Positions 28,058-37,871 are shown, numbered from the stretch's first letter. The stretch: 64,000 bases of DNA from Alteromonas hispanica (GCF_010500915.1 NZ_JAAAWP010000012.1:1-64000); one strand, 5' to 3'. The notes: generated from the sequence alone by a model not told the origin. Translations and numbers: made by a program.

Positions 28058-29375
28058 TTTGGCTTCTTGGGGTTTAGCATTCTGGGGTTTCGTATTCTGG
28101 ATCGTAGCGACCTGGCTTTCTGTCTCTAATGCTTCCCACGCTGAAAGTCTCAATACTGATGCGAGTACTGCCAATGCCAAGAGTACTTACCAAGAGAATG
28201 CTCATTTCAACTATGACTATTTCAGTTATAACAACCATGACCTACGTGTAGGTGCAGAGCAGTTCGATAAATACCTTTCGCTATTAACGGGTAAACGCGT
28301 GAGCCTAGTGGTAAACCAAAGCTCAGTGGTTAATTATCGCTCACATGAAACTCAACATTTGTTAGACGCCTTACTTGCTCGCAGCATCAATGTTGTAAGC
28401 ATTATGTCGCCCGAACACGGGTTTCGAGGAAACAAAAGCGCAGGTGAAAAGGTAAGTAGTGAAGTAGATGCTAAAACCGGCCTGCCCATTCACTCTCTTT
28501 ACGGAGCTTTGAAAAAACCTTCGCCAGACATGCTTAAAAATGTCGATATATTGGTTTTTGATATTCAAGATGTAGGCGTACGTTTTTATACTTATCTGAG
28601 TACGCTGCATTACGTTATTGAAGCAGCCTTCGAACATAATATCGATGTTATTGTACTCGACAGGCCTAACCCCAACATTGCCCATATAGATGGGCCAATT
28701 TTAGAACCGAAGTTTAGCTCTTTCATTGGCATGCATCCTATTCCTGTTTTACACGGCATGACGTTAGGAGAGCTTGCGAGAATGATAGTGGGTGAAAATT
28801 GGCTGGATACACATTCCCGCGCTGAACTTTCCGTTATCCCCGTGGCAAATTATACCAGAAGCACTTCCTACTCTCTTCCTATTGCACCTAGCCCTAATCT
28901 GCCTAATGACAATGCCATACGCTTGTACCCGACCCTATGCTTTTTTGAAGGCACCGCTGTAAGTATAGGTCGAGGTACTGATATGCCCTTTCAGCTCATC
29001 GGTCACCCAGAAGTTAAATTAGGCGAGCATAAAGTTGAGGTTACACCCAATGCGGGAGCAAACAAACCGAAGCATAACGGCAAGACCATTTATGCCAATA
29101 TCTTGAACGAAAACGATGTCGCATCAGCTCGCATTTCCGGCTTGAAATTACAGCCTTTGATAGACGTTTATCGCAAGATGAATGAGGCGCAAAAAACGTT
29201 TTTCACGCGGCCAGATTTCTTTGACAAACTTGCCGGAAATTCTTCACTTAGAAAGGCCATAATAATGGGCACCACTGCCAGCGAAATTAAAGCGTCTTGG
29301 CACGCCGAATTGTCGCAATTTGAAAAACAGCGCGCCCCGTATCTTATTTATCCTGACAACGCTGCGAGCGATTAA
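28035..29375 (+). CDS. namZ: Exo-beta-N-acetylmuramidase (NamZ, DUF1343)
   Basis: 446 residues. The start GTG 28035 (or ATG 28041) follows AGGGAGG and overlaps murQ. An N-terminal membrane or signal segment (about 10-35) is followed by the DUF1343 core: GKRVSLVVNQSSVVNYRSH, SPEHGFRGNKSAGEKV, the DIQDVGVRFYTYLSTLHY block, VLDRPNPN and GHPEV. NamZ enzymes of this family release MurNAc from the non-reducing end of glycan chains. Its overlap with murQ fits: the released MurNAc would be degraded through MurQ after phosphorylation. Periplasmic location is inferred from the leader. Confidence 0.9.
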   Translation: MKMKRSANLASWGLAFWGFVFWIVATWLSVSNASHAESLNTDASTANAKSTYQENAHFNYDYFSYNNHDLRVGAEQFDKYLSLLTGKRVSLVVNQSSVVNYRSHETQHLLDALLARSINVVSIMSPEHGFRGNKSAGEKVSSEVDAKTGLPIHSLYGALKKPSPDMLKNVDILVFDIQDVGVRFYTYLSTLHYVIEAAFEHNIDVIVLDRPNPNIAHIDGPILEPKFSSFIGMHPIPVLHGMTLGELARMIVGENWLDTHSRAELSVIPVANYTRSTSYSLPIAPSPNLPNDNAIRLYPTLCFFEGTAVSIGRGTDMPFQLIGHPEVKLGEHKVEVTPNAGANKPKHNGKTIYANILNENDVASARISGLKLQPLIDVYRKMNEAQKTFFTRPDFFDKLAGNSSLRKAIIMGTTASEIKASWHAELSQFEKQRAPYLIYPDNAASD

Positions 29376-29861
29376 TATTTTGTGACCATGGGTATTACAA
29401 AAGGGCAAATTAATACAGGAGATAAGTCACTAAGGTCATATGTAAGTGAGCGCACACTTACAAAAAATAAAAAACAAAAACATATAAAAAGTTAACTTTA
29501 ATCGATAGTAAGCACTCACAACCAACTAAGCTTTTGGAAATTTTTCGTTCAGAAGAGCGAGCAAAAAAGAGCGCGAGGGAGACAATTTGTCATTAAACTT
29601 TGATATATCAACAGTTGAATTTAGGTAACACTTTGAGAAAAAAATCGGTGTTTTATTCAGGCTAGTCTGCTCTACTTTTTAGCACTACTGTGTTAAAAAA
29701 TACCTCAAGTTTTTTCGATATAAACCGTTACTTTGCTTCGTCAAATAAATCGCCTTTTAAGGATTTCATTTCAGAAAAAGCATCACAAAAGAAGGGGTTT
29801 TAAGCGAGATAAAAATCTGGTTTGCAAGTACTTACTTCATTCGGTTTTATTTTTAATTTTG
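29376..29861. other. AT-rich non-coding gap
   Basis: 486 bases between convergent genes with no frame worth calling. A hairpin TGTAAGTG-AGCGCA-CACTTACA (29441-29462) is followed by an A-rich run, so it is not a standard terminator on either strand. The region is notably AT-rich compared with its neighbours and could hide a small RNA or old insertion remnants. Confidence 0.5.
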
Positions 29862-31916
29862 CTACTTCCATGTTACCGGCGACTGACCTTTCGCTTCTAA
29901 TTTTCCAACCAAAACTTTTATCAGAGTGCGTAAGCTTTGACTGGAAATTCGAGTGTCTGTCTCTTTATTTTTTTCTTTATTTGAAGGTCTGTCTTTTCTA
30001 TCGGCATCTTCAGAAATAGTAATAGCGTAGTCGTAAGTGGCGATACCTATATCTGCAAATTCCATTGCAGCTTTTGCACTGTAGGGCATTCTCAGTGCAG
30101 CAAAAACTACTGGCTTACTGAGAGACTTTGCTGTTTGCATAGCCTGTATTGAGAAGGCTTTAATATCAGACTCATTGGCCCTTTGCTTAAGTAAAGACGG
30201 TTGATCTGCACCGCCAAGTTCATAGTTAGCGTGTAATGGTGTGATGTCGCCTATCACCATTAAATCGGTTTGCGCTATAAGTCGCTTAGTTAACGCCTTA
30301 TTCGGCAATACGGTGAGCGGTAAGCAAGCATATTCTGCATCTGGACGGCTGTCATATAGCGCCTTTTCGAAAGCTAAGCAGCGTGCCGCATCAGGCATAA
30401 GTGCTAACCACTTACTTTTATTCACTGGAAGTTTGTCTTTTCCAAAAAGTACCGTGACAGACGCCTCAGAAAGCGCTTTCTCGATTTGTTTTCCCTTTAT
30501 AAACAAGGTGCTATTGCTCTTAGCCACTTGGGTAGGTTTGTGAGAATCTGGCCCCATTTCAGACAAACCTTCACGGTTTGCCCCAACCTCTTGCAGCCAC
30601 CACGACTTAGGCTTGCTTACAAAGCGCGCTAGTTGATTGTGTTGCTTCATTCTTAATATGCGCTGATAGGAAGCCTTTAAGTCTTTTACTTTCTCACCGC
30701 TCTCCATTGTTTGTATAGCAATGCGTTCTATCATCGCGCTGAACGCTTCTATGTCTTTACCATTGCGAATGGTGTAGGGCATAAGCGCAATGTCAGCACC
30801 GGCGTCAAATGCTCGTAAAACAGCGTCCTCTTCTGTGAAGAATTGAGAGATACCGGCCATATCAAGAGCATCGGTAATAATAAGGCCGTTAAACCGTAAG
30901 CTGTTGCGTAAAGTATCGGTCAAAATACGCTTCGACAAGGTAGCCGGTACCACTTGCAGCTCACCTTTTTTATTTCTAATGGTTGTGTCGTCTAAAGCGG
31001 GATATTGAATATGCGCTGTCATCACCATTGCAGGTGGCATTGCACTATTGATGATATTTGCAAAAGGCAGTAAGTCACCAGATTGTGCTTCTTTTAGCGT
31101 GTGGTCTACTCGAGGTAAACCTGAGTGACTGTCCACATGGGTGTCTCCGTGGCCGGGAAAGTGCTTCACCGCACTTAACACACCAGCTTTTTGCATTGCC
31201 GACACAAACGCTTCGCCAAGCTCTGCAGTTTGTACGGGGTTTTCACCAAAACTTCTCACGTTAATAACTGGGTTTTTCGGTTCGCTGTTGATATCGATAG
31301 ACGGTGCAAAATTCGTATTTATCCCCAAAGGCAATAAGGTTTTACCTATGTGCTCGCCCACATTTTTGGCGAAAATGTTGCCATGTTGATGCGCGGATGC
31401 ACCAATAGCGAGGTTTCCAGCAAAAGCTGGCAGTATAGAATGGGGTAAGCGTGCGACTCTTCCCCCTTCTTGATCAATGGCAATGAACAAAGGGCTTTGA
31501 CCCGCTTTTTGCATGTGTGCTTGCAGTGAATAATTCAAACTAATCAGCTGTGATGCATTTTCTATGTTCTCGCTGAACAAAATAATGCCACCAATGTTTT
31601 GATTACTTAGTAACGTTAACAATGACTGGGGCATTGCAGTTACAGGCTTACGGCACTGTTTACTTGGCGTGTTGTCTTCACAAAAATAGCGAATGTCGAG
31701 AATTAACTTTTGCCCAATCATGTGTTTCACAGCGTTTAAGCTAATAGCATTACCTGACGGAATGCCTAACGCAGCGCTATGACTTGTTTGCGCGTAGCTT
31801 GGAAATGACGCGCAAGTGAAAAGCGTACTTGCAATGAAAAGCGTGTAGGTGAAAAACAATGAGCACGTTGTTTTGCTAGTGCGGAGAGTAACTTTTTTGA
31901 ACGTAAAAAATGACAA
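29862..31916 (-). CDS. Secreted glycoside hydrolase family 3, beta-N-acetylhexosaminidase-like
   Basis: 684 residues. After a signal peptide (about 1-43), the GH3 N-terminal domain shows GGIILFSENI, IAIDQEGGRVARLP, INTNFAPSIDIN, SAVKHFPGHGDTHVDSHSG (given in part, with the NagZ-type catalytic histidine) and LIITDALDM with the nucleophilic aspartate. The DTHVDSH loop is specific to beta-N-acetylhexosaminidases. It is twice as long as the cytoplasmic NagZ (about 340 residues), with a second C-terminal domain. It faces the NamZ gene and should release GlcNAc or MurNAc-linked sugars outside the cytoplasm. Confidence 0.9.
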   Translation of the reverse strand: MSFFTFKKVTLRTSKTTCSLFFTYTLFIASTLFTCASFPSYAQTSHSAALGIPSGNAISLNAVKHMIGQKLILDIRYFCEDNTPSKQCRKPVTAMPQSLLTLLSNQNIGGIILFSENIENASQLISLNYSLQAHMQKAGQSPLFIAIDQEGGRVARLPHSILPAFAGNLAIGASAHQHGNIFAKNVGEHIGKTLLPLGINTNFAPSIDINSEPKNPVINVRSFGENPVQTAELGEAFVSAMQKAGVLSAVKHFPGHGDTHVDSHSGLPRVDHTLKEAQSGDLLPFANIINSAMPPAMVMTAHIQYPALDDTTIRNKKGELQVVPATLSKRILTDTLRNSLRFNGLIITDALDMAGISQFFTEEDAVLRAFDAGADIALMPYTIRNGKDIEAFSAMIERIAIQTMESGEKVKDLKASYQRILRMKQHNQLARFVSKPKSWWLQEVGANREGLSEMGPDSHKPTQVAKSNSTLFIKGKQIEKALSEASVTVLFGKDKLPVNKSKWLALMPDAARCLAFEKALYDSRPDAEYACLPLTVLPNKALTKRLIAQTDLMVIGDITPLHANYELGGADQPSLLKQRANESDIKAFSIQAMQTAKSLSKPVVFAALRMPYSAKAAMEFADIGIATYDYAITISEDADRKDRPSNKEKNKETDTRISSQSLRTLIKVLVGKLEAKGQSPVTWK

Positions 31917-32092
31917 TGTTTATCTAATCCTTGGTAACAACGCACACAATACGGTAGGCTACTATAAATCAGTAAGCTAGCACAGTGTAAGCTATTCTGA
32001 TCGCCGCTAAATACGCAGTTCCTCTGCGAGTTAGTCACGTTAGTAAGCGCCACCCACGCAATTTATAAGTACGTTAAGATTTGGAAAGTAGT

Positions 32093-33469
32093 ATGGATTG
32101 GATGTCAGTCATCCCCCCTATTGTGGCTATTGCCGTTGTTTTTTGGAAAAAAGAAGTCATTCTTGCATTGGCACTTGCTGTGCTGTGCGCTGAAGCGCTA
32201 ATACTCGTTAATACCAGTATTACAGAGAGCTACCTTGCTCCCATTAATGCTATTGAAAGAGTAGTAGGCACCGCCTCGAGTCCGGGTAATACCAGAGTAT
32301 TACTTTTCTCAGTATTAGTTGGCGCGCTGTTAGCTTTTATACGCGATTCGGGTGGAGTAACCGCCACGGTAAATTTTTTGGTAGGGAAAGGCGTGGCAAA
32401 AACACGCAAGCAAGTTGGCGGACTTACTATGTTTACCGGCATTGCAGTCTTTATAGAGTCTAATTTAAGCGTATTAACCGCCGGTATTTTCGCCCGAGGT
32501 TTATACGATAGATTTGGCATGAGCCGAGCGCGGTTAGCCTATATTATCGATTCAACAAGTGCCCCTGTCTGTATTTTAATTTTACTCAATGGCTGGGGGG
32601 CATTCATTTTAAGCCTGCTCGACGCCTACGAACTGCCCGCCTCTTCTGCTTCTATTTTGTGGGGCAGCGTAGTATTTAATTTCTATGCTATTTTCACCTT
32701 GCTCATTGTGGCTTACACCATATCGGCCGACAAGGTGCACGGTCCCATGCTTGAAGAGGAAAAGGCTCTCTCACAAACCGATGTAACGCAACAATCGGCA
32801 CCTGCAACAAAAGCGCGCTTTATGATACTGCCACTGTTGGTGATGGTGCTCAGTATGGTTGGTTTCATGTTTTGGACTGGTGATGGTGTACTTTCTCAAG
32901 GCAGTGGCAGTAAATCTGTGCTTTATGCTACTGCGTTAGCAACCGCCGTTGCTTATGGTTTATTACTTGTTCACAAACGATTTACCCATAAGGAAGCGGT
33001 AGATATTGGTTTTAAAGGAATGGGAGAACTTCTTCCACTGGTTACCATAGTGTTGCTCTCGCTTACCCTTGGCAATAGTCTTAAAGATCTGGGAACCGGT
33101 GTGTTTGTTGCCGGTATTGTAGGCGAATACCTACCCCTTGTTTTCATTGTTCCTATGTTGTTTATTGCAGGGGCGGTTATGTCCTTCACCACAGGAACAT
33201 CGTGGGGCACCTTTGCCATACTGATCCCCATAGGCGTTCCTTTAATTCAAAGCTTAGGGTTACCGCCTTCACTGGTTGTAGCAGCTATACTTGGTGGTGG
33301 TATTTTTGGCGATCATTGCTCTCCTATTTCAGACACGACCGCAGTTTCCTCATTAGCTGCGGGGTGTGATGTGTTAACTCACGTAAAAACACAAATACCT
33401 TATGCACTTTTTGCCGGTGTACTGACACTTATTGCGTACTTTATTGCCAGCGTTATTATGCTGGGTTAA
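32093..33469 (+). CDS. NhaC-family Na+/H+ antiporter or solute carrier
   Basis: 458 residues from ATG 32093 with GGAAAG upstream. About eleven or twelve membrane segments are seen. ALLAFIRDSGGVTATVNFLV, FTGIAVFIESNLSVLTAG, the DSTSAPVCILILLNGWGAF stretch, MSFTTGTSWGTFAILIPIGV and GGGIFGDHCSPISDTTAVSS are strong family motifs (COG1757). Members exchange sodium for protons or small organic acids and amino acids. It precedes the gamma-glutamyltransferase by 41 bases, so it might take up the amino acids that enzyme frees. That link is inference. Confidence 0.88.
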   Translation: MDWMSVIPPIVAIAVVFWKKEVILALALAVLCAEALILVNTSITESYLAPINAIERVVGTASSPGNTRVLLFSVLVGALLAFIRDSGGVTATVNFLVGKGVAKTRKQVGGLTMFTGIAVFIESNLSVLTAGIFARGLYDRFGMSRARLAYIIDSTSAPVCILILLNGWGAFILSLLDAYELPASSASILWGSVVFNFYAIFTLLIVAYTISADKVHGPMLEEEKALSQTDVTQQSAPATKARFMILPLLVMVLSMVGFMFWTGDGVLSQGSGSKSVLYATALATAVAYGLLLVHKRFTHKEAVDIGFKGMGELLPLVTIVLLSLTLGNSLKDLGTGVFVAGIVGEYLPLVFIVPMLFIAGAVMSFTTGTSWGTFAILIPIGVPLIQSLGLPPSLVVAAILGGGIFGDHCSPISDTTAVSSLAAGCDVLTHVKTQIPYALFAGVLTLIAYFIASVIMLG

Positions 33470-33510
33470 CTAACGCGCGTTGATCTTCAATTAGGATACA
33501 GGAGCTCCAA

Positions 33511-35214
33511 ATGATACAAAGGATAATACTAGTAGCAGCCATTTTTCTCACTGCGAGCTGCACCTATACCGCAACTAATACCGCAACTAATAATGCCGAG
33601 CAAATCCAAAACGCAAATAAGCAGCATGCTGTAGCCATGCCAGACAGCTATAGTGCCGACGCGGCGATGGCAGTATTGCAAGAAGGTGGAAACGCAATTG
33701 ACGCCGCCATTGCAGCACAATTTGTACTTGCAGTAACGTTACCCGAGGCGGGCAATATTGGTGGCGGTGGCTTCATGACCATTAAGTTTGAAGACACCAC
33801 AAATTTTCTCGACTATAGAGAAATGGCTCCTGAACGCGCTCATCGTGATATGTACCTGGATGCTAATGGCAATGTAAAACCTTATGAATCGCTATTTGGT
33901 GCTAAAGCGTCTGGTATTCCTGGCACAGTGGCAGGAATGTGGGCGGCCCATAAGAAATATGGCTCGCTAAGCTGGCAACGCTTACTTGCTCCGGCGGTAC
34001 GCTTGGCAAAAGACGGTTTTATTGTTCATAGTAAGCTTGCCAACAATATTTCAAACTATATTAGCCGCACTCAAGAAAACAATATAAACAGCAACTTTGC
34101 GCAGTATTTTCAGCAAGCAAAGGCGGGAAGCCTGTTTAAACAACCTGAATTAGCGAACACGCTTCAAACAATACAAAAAGAAGGAGAGCGTGGGTTTTAT
34201 GAAGGTGGTGTAGCTAACCTCATTGTAGATTTTATGGCGCAGAATGGCGGCTTGATTAGTCACGATGACTTGGCAGCCTATAAAGCAGTGTGGCGCGATC
34301 CTCTTCAAATTAGCTGGCAAGGTTACGAGTTAGTTACTGCGCCCCCTCCTAGCTCAGGCGGTGTAGCTGTAGCACAGTGGATAGGTATGCTAGAAGCATT
34401 TACAGCCAATCGCGAACTCCCAGAGCAAAACAGCAGTGAATACATCCATATTATGTCAGAGATTGGTAAACGGGTGTTTGCCGATAGAGCGGAATATCTT
34501 GGCGACCCTGATTTTGTGAGCGTGCCGGTAACAGCGCTCACTCAGCCGCAATATATCGCCAACAGAGCAAAAGAGATTCAACCAAACAGGATTTCACCTA
34601 CGCCAAATGTAAAACCTGGCTTACCTGAAAGTGAAGACACGACGCACTTTTCGATAATTGATAAGTGGGGGAATGCAATTGCCAATACTACAACCATTAA
34701 CCTTACGTTCGGCAGTGGAGTGGTAGTTACAGGCGCAGGCTTTTTGTTAAACGATGAAATGGACGACTTTAGTGCCAAGCCAGGTGTACCAAACTTCTTC
34801 GGTGCCGTGGGTGGCGAAGCCAACGCCATTGAGCCGTATAAGCGCATGTTGTCGTCTATGACACCCACCCTAGTAACAAAAGACAATAGTGTGGTACTTG
34901 CAACGGGTTCACCAGGCGGAACTACCATTATATCGTCGGTAGCACAGTCGCTTTTAAATGCTCTGCTTTACGACATGAGTGCTGACGATGCAGTTAACAC
35001 CCCGCGCTTTCATCATCAGTTATTCCCTAAAGACACAATACGAATGCATGATGGATTTAACGCTAACACAGTGCAAAAACTTAAAGGCATGGGGTATGTG
35101 ATTGATAACAGAAGATTTGGCGATGTTCATCTTATAAAGCGCACTGCTAAAGGGATTGATGCGGCCTCAGAAGCAAGTGGTCGTGGTAAAAGCATAGTGT
35201 TACCCGCCGAGTAA
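33511..35214 (+). CDS. ggt: Gamma-glutamyltransferase, lipoprotein
   Basis: 567 residues. GGAG lies seven bases before ATG 33511. The leader IILVAAIFLTASC has a lipobox, so the enzyme should be anchored. The chain has GGNAIDAAIAAQFVLAV, GNIGGGGFMTIKF, the DYREMAPERAHRDMYLD loop, and the cleavage site SEDTTHFSIIDKWGNAI, where Thr377 becomes the nucleophile after self-cleavage, and MTPTLV and GSPGGTTIISSVAQ in the small subunit. It transfers or hydrolyses gamma-glutamyl groups from glutathione or peptides. Probably in an operon with the NhaC-type carrier. Confidence 0.93.
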   Translation: MIQRIILVAAIFLTASCTYTATNTATNNAEQIQNANKQHAVAMPDSYSADAAMAVLQEGGNAIDAAIAAQFVLAVTLPEAGNIGGGGFMTIKFEDTTNFLDYREMAPERAHRDMYLDANGNVKPYESLFGAKASGIPGTVAGMWAAHKKYGSLSWQRLLAPAVRLAKDGFIVHSKLANNISNYISRTQENNINSNFAQYFQQAKAGSLFKQPELANTLQTIQKEGERGFYEGGVANLIVDFMAQNGGLISHDDLAAYKAVWRDPLQISWQGYELVTAPPPSSGGVAVAQWIGMLEAFTANRELPEQNSSEYIHIMSEIGKRVFADRAEYLGDPDFVSVPVTALTQPQYIANRAKEIQPNRISPTPNVKPGLPESEDTTHFSIIDKWGNAIANTTTINLTFGSGVVVTGAGFLLNDEMDDFSAKPGVPNFFGAVGGEANAIEPYKRMLSSMTPTLVTKDNSVVLATGSPGGTTIISSVAQSLLNALLYDMSADDAVNTPRFHHQLFPKDTIRMHDGFNANTVQKLKGMGYVIDNRRFGDVHLIKRTAKGIDAASEASGRGKSIVLPAE

Positions 35215-35268
35215 AAGCCAGGCGAAGCGCTTTGCCAGCAAGCCCCAAACACTGGCAAATGTAAGGTT

Positions 35269-35739
35269 TTAGAGCAGCAGTGCGGTATCGATGGAAATAT
35301 ATTCCGATGCCGCCTTTTGCAAACTTTGTGCAGTAAGTGCCGGTACGCCGTATACCTGTACGGCTTTGCCCTTGGCTTTCAGCGCCTCAACGAGTATGTC
35401 AAAGTCTCCGTCGCCAGACACTAAAACCACCTCGTCTACGCTGTCGGCGTGCTGCAGCGCATCTACCGTAATACCCACATCCCAATCACCTTTGGCCGAG
35501 CCGTCCGCTCGCTGTATAAAAGGTTTGAGCTTTATGTCAAAACCAATGGCTTTCAGTATATTTTGAAATTCGCGCTGCTTGATATCACCTCTGTCTATGG
35601 CATAGGCAAATGCTTTTACAATTTCACCGTTGGCGTTAATTCGCTGCCAAAAGCGATTGTAGTTAAAGTTACGCTTGTAAGCCTGACGACAGGTGTAATA
35701 CACATTTTGGACATCGACTAAAATAAGAACTTTTTTCAA
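35269..35739 (-). CDS. NYN domain protein (LabA/DUF88 family)
   Basis: 156 residues. The PIN-like NYN fold is shown by KKVLILVDVQNVYYTCRQAY with the first aspartate, KGDWDVGITVDALQHAD with two more acids, and EVVLVSGDGDFDILVEAL with the fourth. These form a metal site found in proteins thought to cut or process RNA. The N-terminal VDVQNVYY is typical of LabA-like members. It stands alone, convergent with the ggt gene. RNase activity is inferred from the family. Confidence 0.88.
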   Translation of the reverse strand: MKKVLILVDVQNVYYTCRQAYKRNFNYNRFWQRINANGEIVKAFAYAIDRGDIKQREFQNILKAIGFDIKLKPFIQRADGSAKGDWDVGITVDALQHADSVDEVVLVSGDGDFDILVEALKAKGKAVQVYGVPALTAQSLQKAASEYISIDTALLL

Positions 35740-35843
35740 AATACACTCAAAAAATAAACCGGATTGCCCAGTGTAACAGGTAACTGCCTACCTTCATGCT
35801 CTAATTAAGGCAGTGAAATAGATAGTGACTTTGCTCACAATCA

Positions 35844-36260
35844 TTAAGAAGCAAACAGCTGGTTTATATCTGCAAATGCTTTGAATTCTAATGCATTACC
35901 AAATGGGTCTTTGAAGAACATAGTGGCCTGCTCACCTGGCTGACCTTTGAAACGAACATAAGGCGAGATAATAAAGTCGATGTTCGCTGCTTTAGCTTTT
36001 TCGGCTAGTGCGTTCCAATCTTCCATTTTTAGCACCACACCAAAATGAGGAACGGGGACTGCGTGATCATCAACGCCGTTGTATGCCGGCGGTGAAGGCA
36101 TTTCATTAACGCAGTGAGTTACCAACTGATGTCCGAAGAAATTCCAGTCTATCCATTGAGTATCGCTACGCCCCTTTTCACAGCCGAGAAGCTCGCCATA
36201 AAATGCATTAGCATCGTTTAGGTTCGTGACCGGTATAGCTAGGTGAAAAGGTTGTGGCAT
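35844..36260 (-). CDS. VOC family protein (glyoxalase/dioxygenase superfamily)
   Basis: 138 residues. FHLAIPVTNLNDANAFYGEL carries the first metal-binding histidine, HQLVTHCVNE and VPHFGVVLKMEDWNAL carry more, and MFFKDPFGNALEFKAFAD the last glutamate, giving the full VOC metal set. The enzyme class is not identifiable. It lies 12 bases after the aldehyde dehydrogenase gene and is likely co-transcribed, so the two may act on the same compound. Confidence 0.85.
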   Translation of the reverse strand: MPQPFHLAIPVTNLNDANAFYGELLGCEKGRSDTQWIDWNFFGHQLVTHCVNEMPSPPAYNGVDDHAVPVPHFGVVLKMEDWNALAEKAKAANIDFIISPYVRFKGQPGEQATMFFKDPFGNALEFKAFADINQLFAS

Positions 36261-36272
36261 AGCGAGTCCTTA

Positions 36273-37679
36273 TTATAAAAATTTCTTAAGCAGTTTGAGT
36301 TTGAATTTGGAAAACGGCGCATATCTAAAGGGCACATCAAGTGCAAATGAGCGCTTCATCACCGTTTTTAAATGACTGAATGTATCGAAGCCTGCGCGCC
36401 CATGATAACTGCCCATTCCGCTATTGCCTACTCCGCCAAACGGAAGCTCTGGGTTTGTCATAAACAGCATAGTGTCGTTGGTACAAACGCTTCCTGAACT
36501 GGTTAAACTAATAATCCGGTCGAGTACCTCGTCGTTATCACTGAATGCATACAGAGCAAGTGGCTTTGCCCTTTCGTTGACTAAGTTAATACCGTCATCG
36601 AGTGAAGGCACGGTAATTACGGGCAAAATAGGGCCAAAAATCTCTTCCTGCATAATGGCGCTATCAAGGGATGGTTCTAGCACCAAAGTGGGCTCCATCG
36701 CTGGGCGCTCTTCATTAAAATCGCCGCCGTACACAACGTTCGCGTTATCTAAATAACTGCGTAAGCGACTTAAGTGTCTTTGGTTAATTATGTTTCCATA
36801 ATCCGGTGAAGCCAATGCCGATTTGCCGTATTGTTTTTTAAGTTCTTTTCTCAAGGCTTCTATAAGCGGCTGCTCAAAACCCTTTTCAACAATAATATAA
36901 TCGGGCGCAACGCAGGTTTGCCCAGCGTTCATCCATTTTCCCCAAACAATTCGTCTGGCAGTTACTTTCAAATTGGTATTTTTGTCAACGAAACATGGAC
37001 TTTTACCGCCAAGCTCTAAGGTAACTGGAGTTAAATGACGAGCGGCAGCACTCATTACCACCTTACCTACCGCTTCACCGCCAGTATAAAAAATGTGGTC
37101 CCATTTACAGGCCAGTAGCGCAGTAGACTCTTCTTTTCCACCCTCGATAACCTCGACACAAGACACATCCATATATTGAGGGATAAGCTTTGCTATTAAT
37201 GCTGAGGTTTCAGCAGATAGCTCCGAAGGCTTTAATACCGCGCAATTGCCCGCGGCTAGCGCTGCAATGTAAGGCGCTAGTAATAGCTGTAATGGGTAAT
37301 TCCACGCCCCAATAATTAATACCGTACCCAGTGACTCCGGTTGCTTATAGCTTTTCCCTGGCCAGGCCACCATAGGTGTAGACACCTTACGAGGTTTTAC
37401 CCACTGGTCGAGATGCTTAAGCGTATGGTCTATATCTGACAATAAAAAGCCCTGCTCTGCCACCATAGCTTCGGTTTCACATTTTCCTAAGTCCTGCTTG
37501 AGCGCGTCTAGTAACGCCGCTTGATTGTCTTCCAGCATACGCTTTAATGCCAACAATTGCGTTTTGCGCCAGTCGAGTGATTGCGTTTTTCCAGAGCGGT
37601 AAGCGGCGTTTAGCTTCTTAACATTGTCGATGTAACAGATACCAGGTTCGATGGCATGAAGAGTTGGTCTATTTGGCAT
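36273..37679 (-). CDS. Aldehyde dehydrogenase (class 3 / coniferyl aldehyde dehydrogenase-like)
   Basis: 468 residues. IGAWNYPLQLLLAPYIAALA is the cofactor region, VTLELGGKSPCFVD holds the catalytic glutamate, NAGQTCVAPDYIIV the catalytic cysteine, and PFGGVGNSGMGSYHGRAGFD the conserved end of class 3 type enzymes. It oxidises aldehydes to acids using NAD(P)+. The C-terminal basic, hydrophobic tail (KFKLKLLKKFL) resembles the membrane-associating ends of fatty aldehyde dehydrogenases. The VOC gene follows in the same direction. Confidence 0.9.
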   Translation of the reverse strand: MPNRPTLHAIEPGICYIDNVKKLNAAYRSGKTQSLDWRKTQLLALKRMLEDNQAALLDALKQDLGKCETEAMVAEQGFLLSDIDHTLKHLDQWVKPRKVSTPMVAWPGKSYKQPESLGTVLIIGAWNYPLQLLLAPYIAALAAGNCAVLKPSELSAETSALIAKLIPQYMDVSCVEVIEGGKEESTALLACKWDHIFYTGGEAVGKVVMSAAARHLTPVTLELGGKSPCFVDKNTNLKVTARRIVWGKWMNAGQTCVAPDYIIVEKGFEQPLIEALRKELKKQYGKSALASPDYGNIINQRHLSRLRSYLDNANVVYGGDFNEERPAMEPTLVLEPSLDSAIMQEEIFGPILPVITVPSLDDGINLVNERAKPLALYAFSDNDEVLDRIISLTSSGSVCTNDTMLFMTNPELPFGGVGNSGMGSYHGRAGFDTFSHLKTVMKRSFALDVPFRYAPFSKFKLKLLKKFL

Positions 37680-37855
37680 ATGAAGGCTCCACTGGCTTTG
37701 TCAGCTTGGAAAAATAGTGATAACTGATAATACATTAATAGGCATGTTCTGCGTGAACGCAACTTAATTGTTAATTAATGTTGAGGTCGGCTGATATTTG
37801 AGGTGCGAATTTAAACCAATCCGCGTAAATCTAAAAAACTGTAGATTAAAAAAAA

Positions 37856-37871
37856 CCTAGCAATTGCTAGG
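37856..37871 (-). terminator. Terminator of purA
   Basis: CCTAGCAATTGCTAGG is a perfect palindrome, flanked by TTTTTAAG on one side and a run of eight A on the other (T run on the minus strand). It stands 33 bases after the purA stop. Confidence 0.85.

Noticed and set aside
29441..29462. Hairpin as a terminator of namZ
   Set aside because: The stem is followed by A-rich, not T-rich, sequence on the + strand, and the T run lies on the wrong side for the minus strand.
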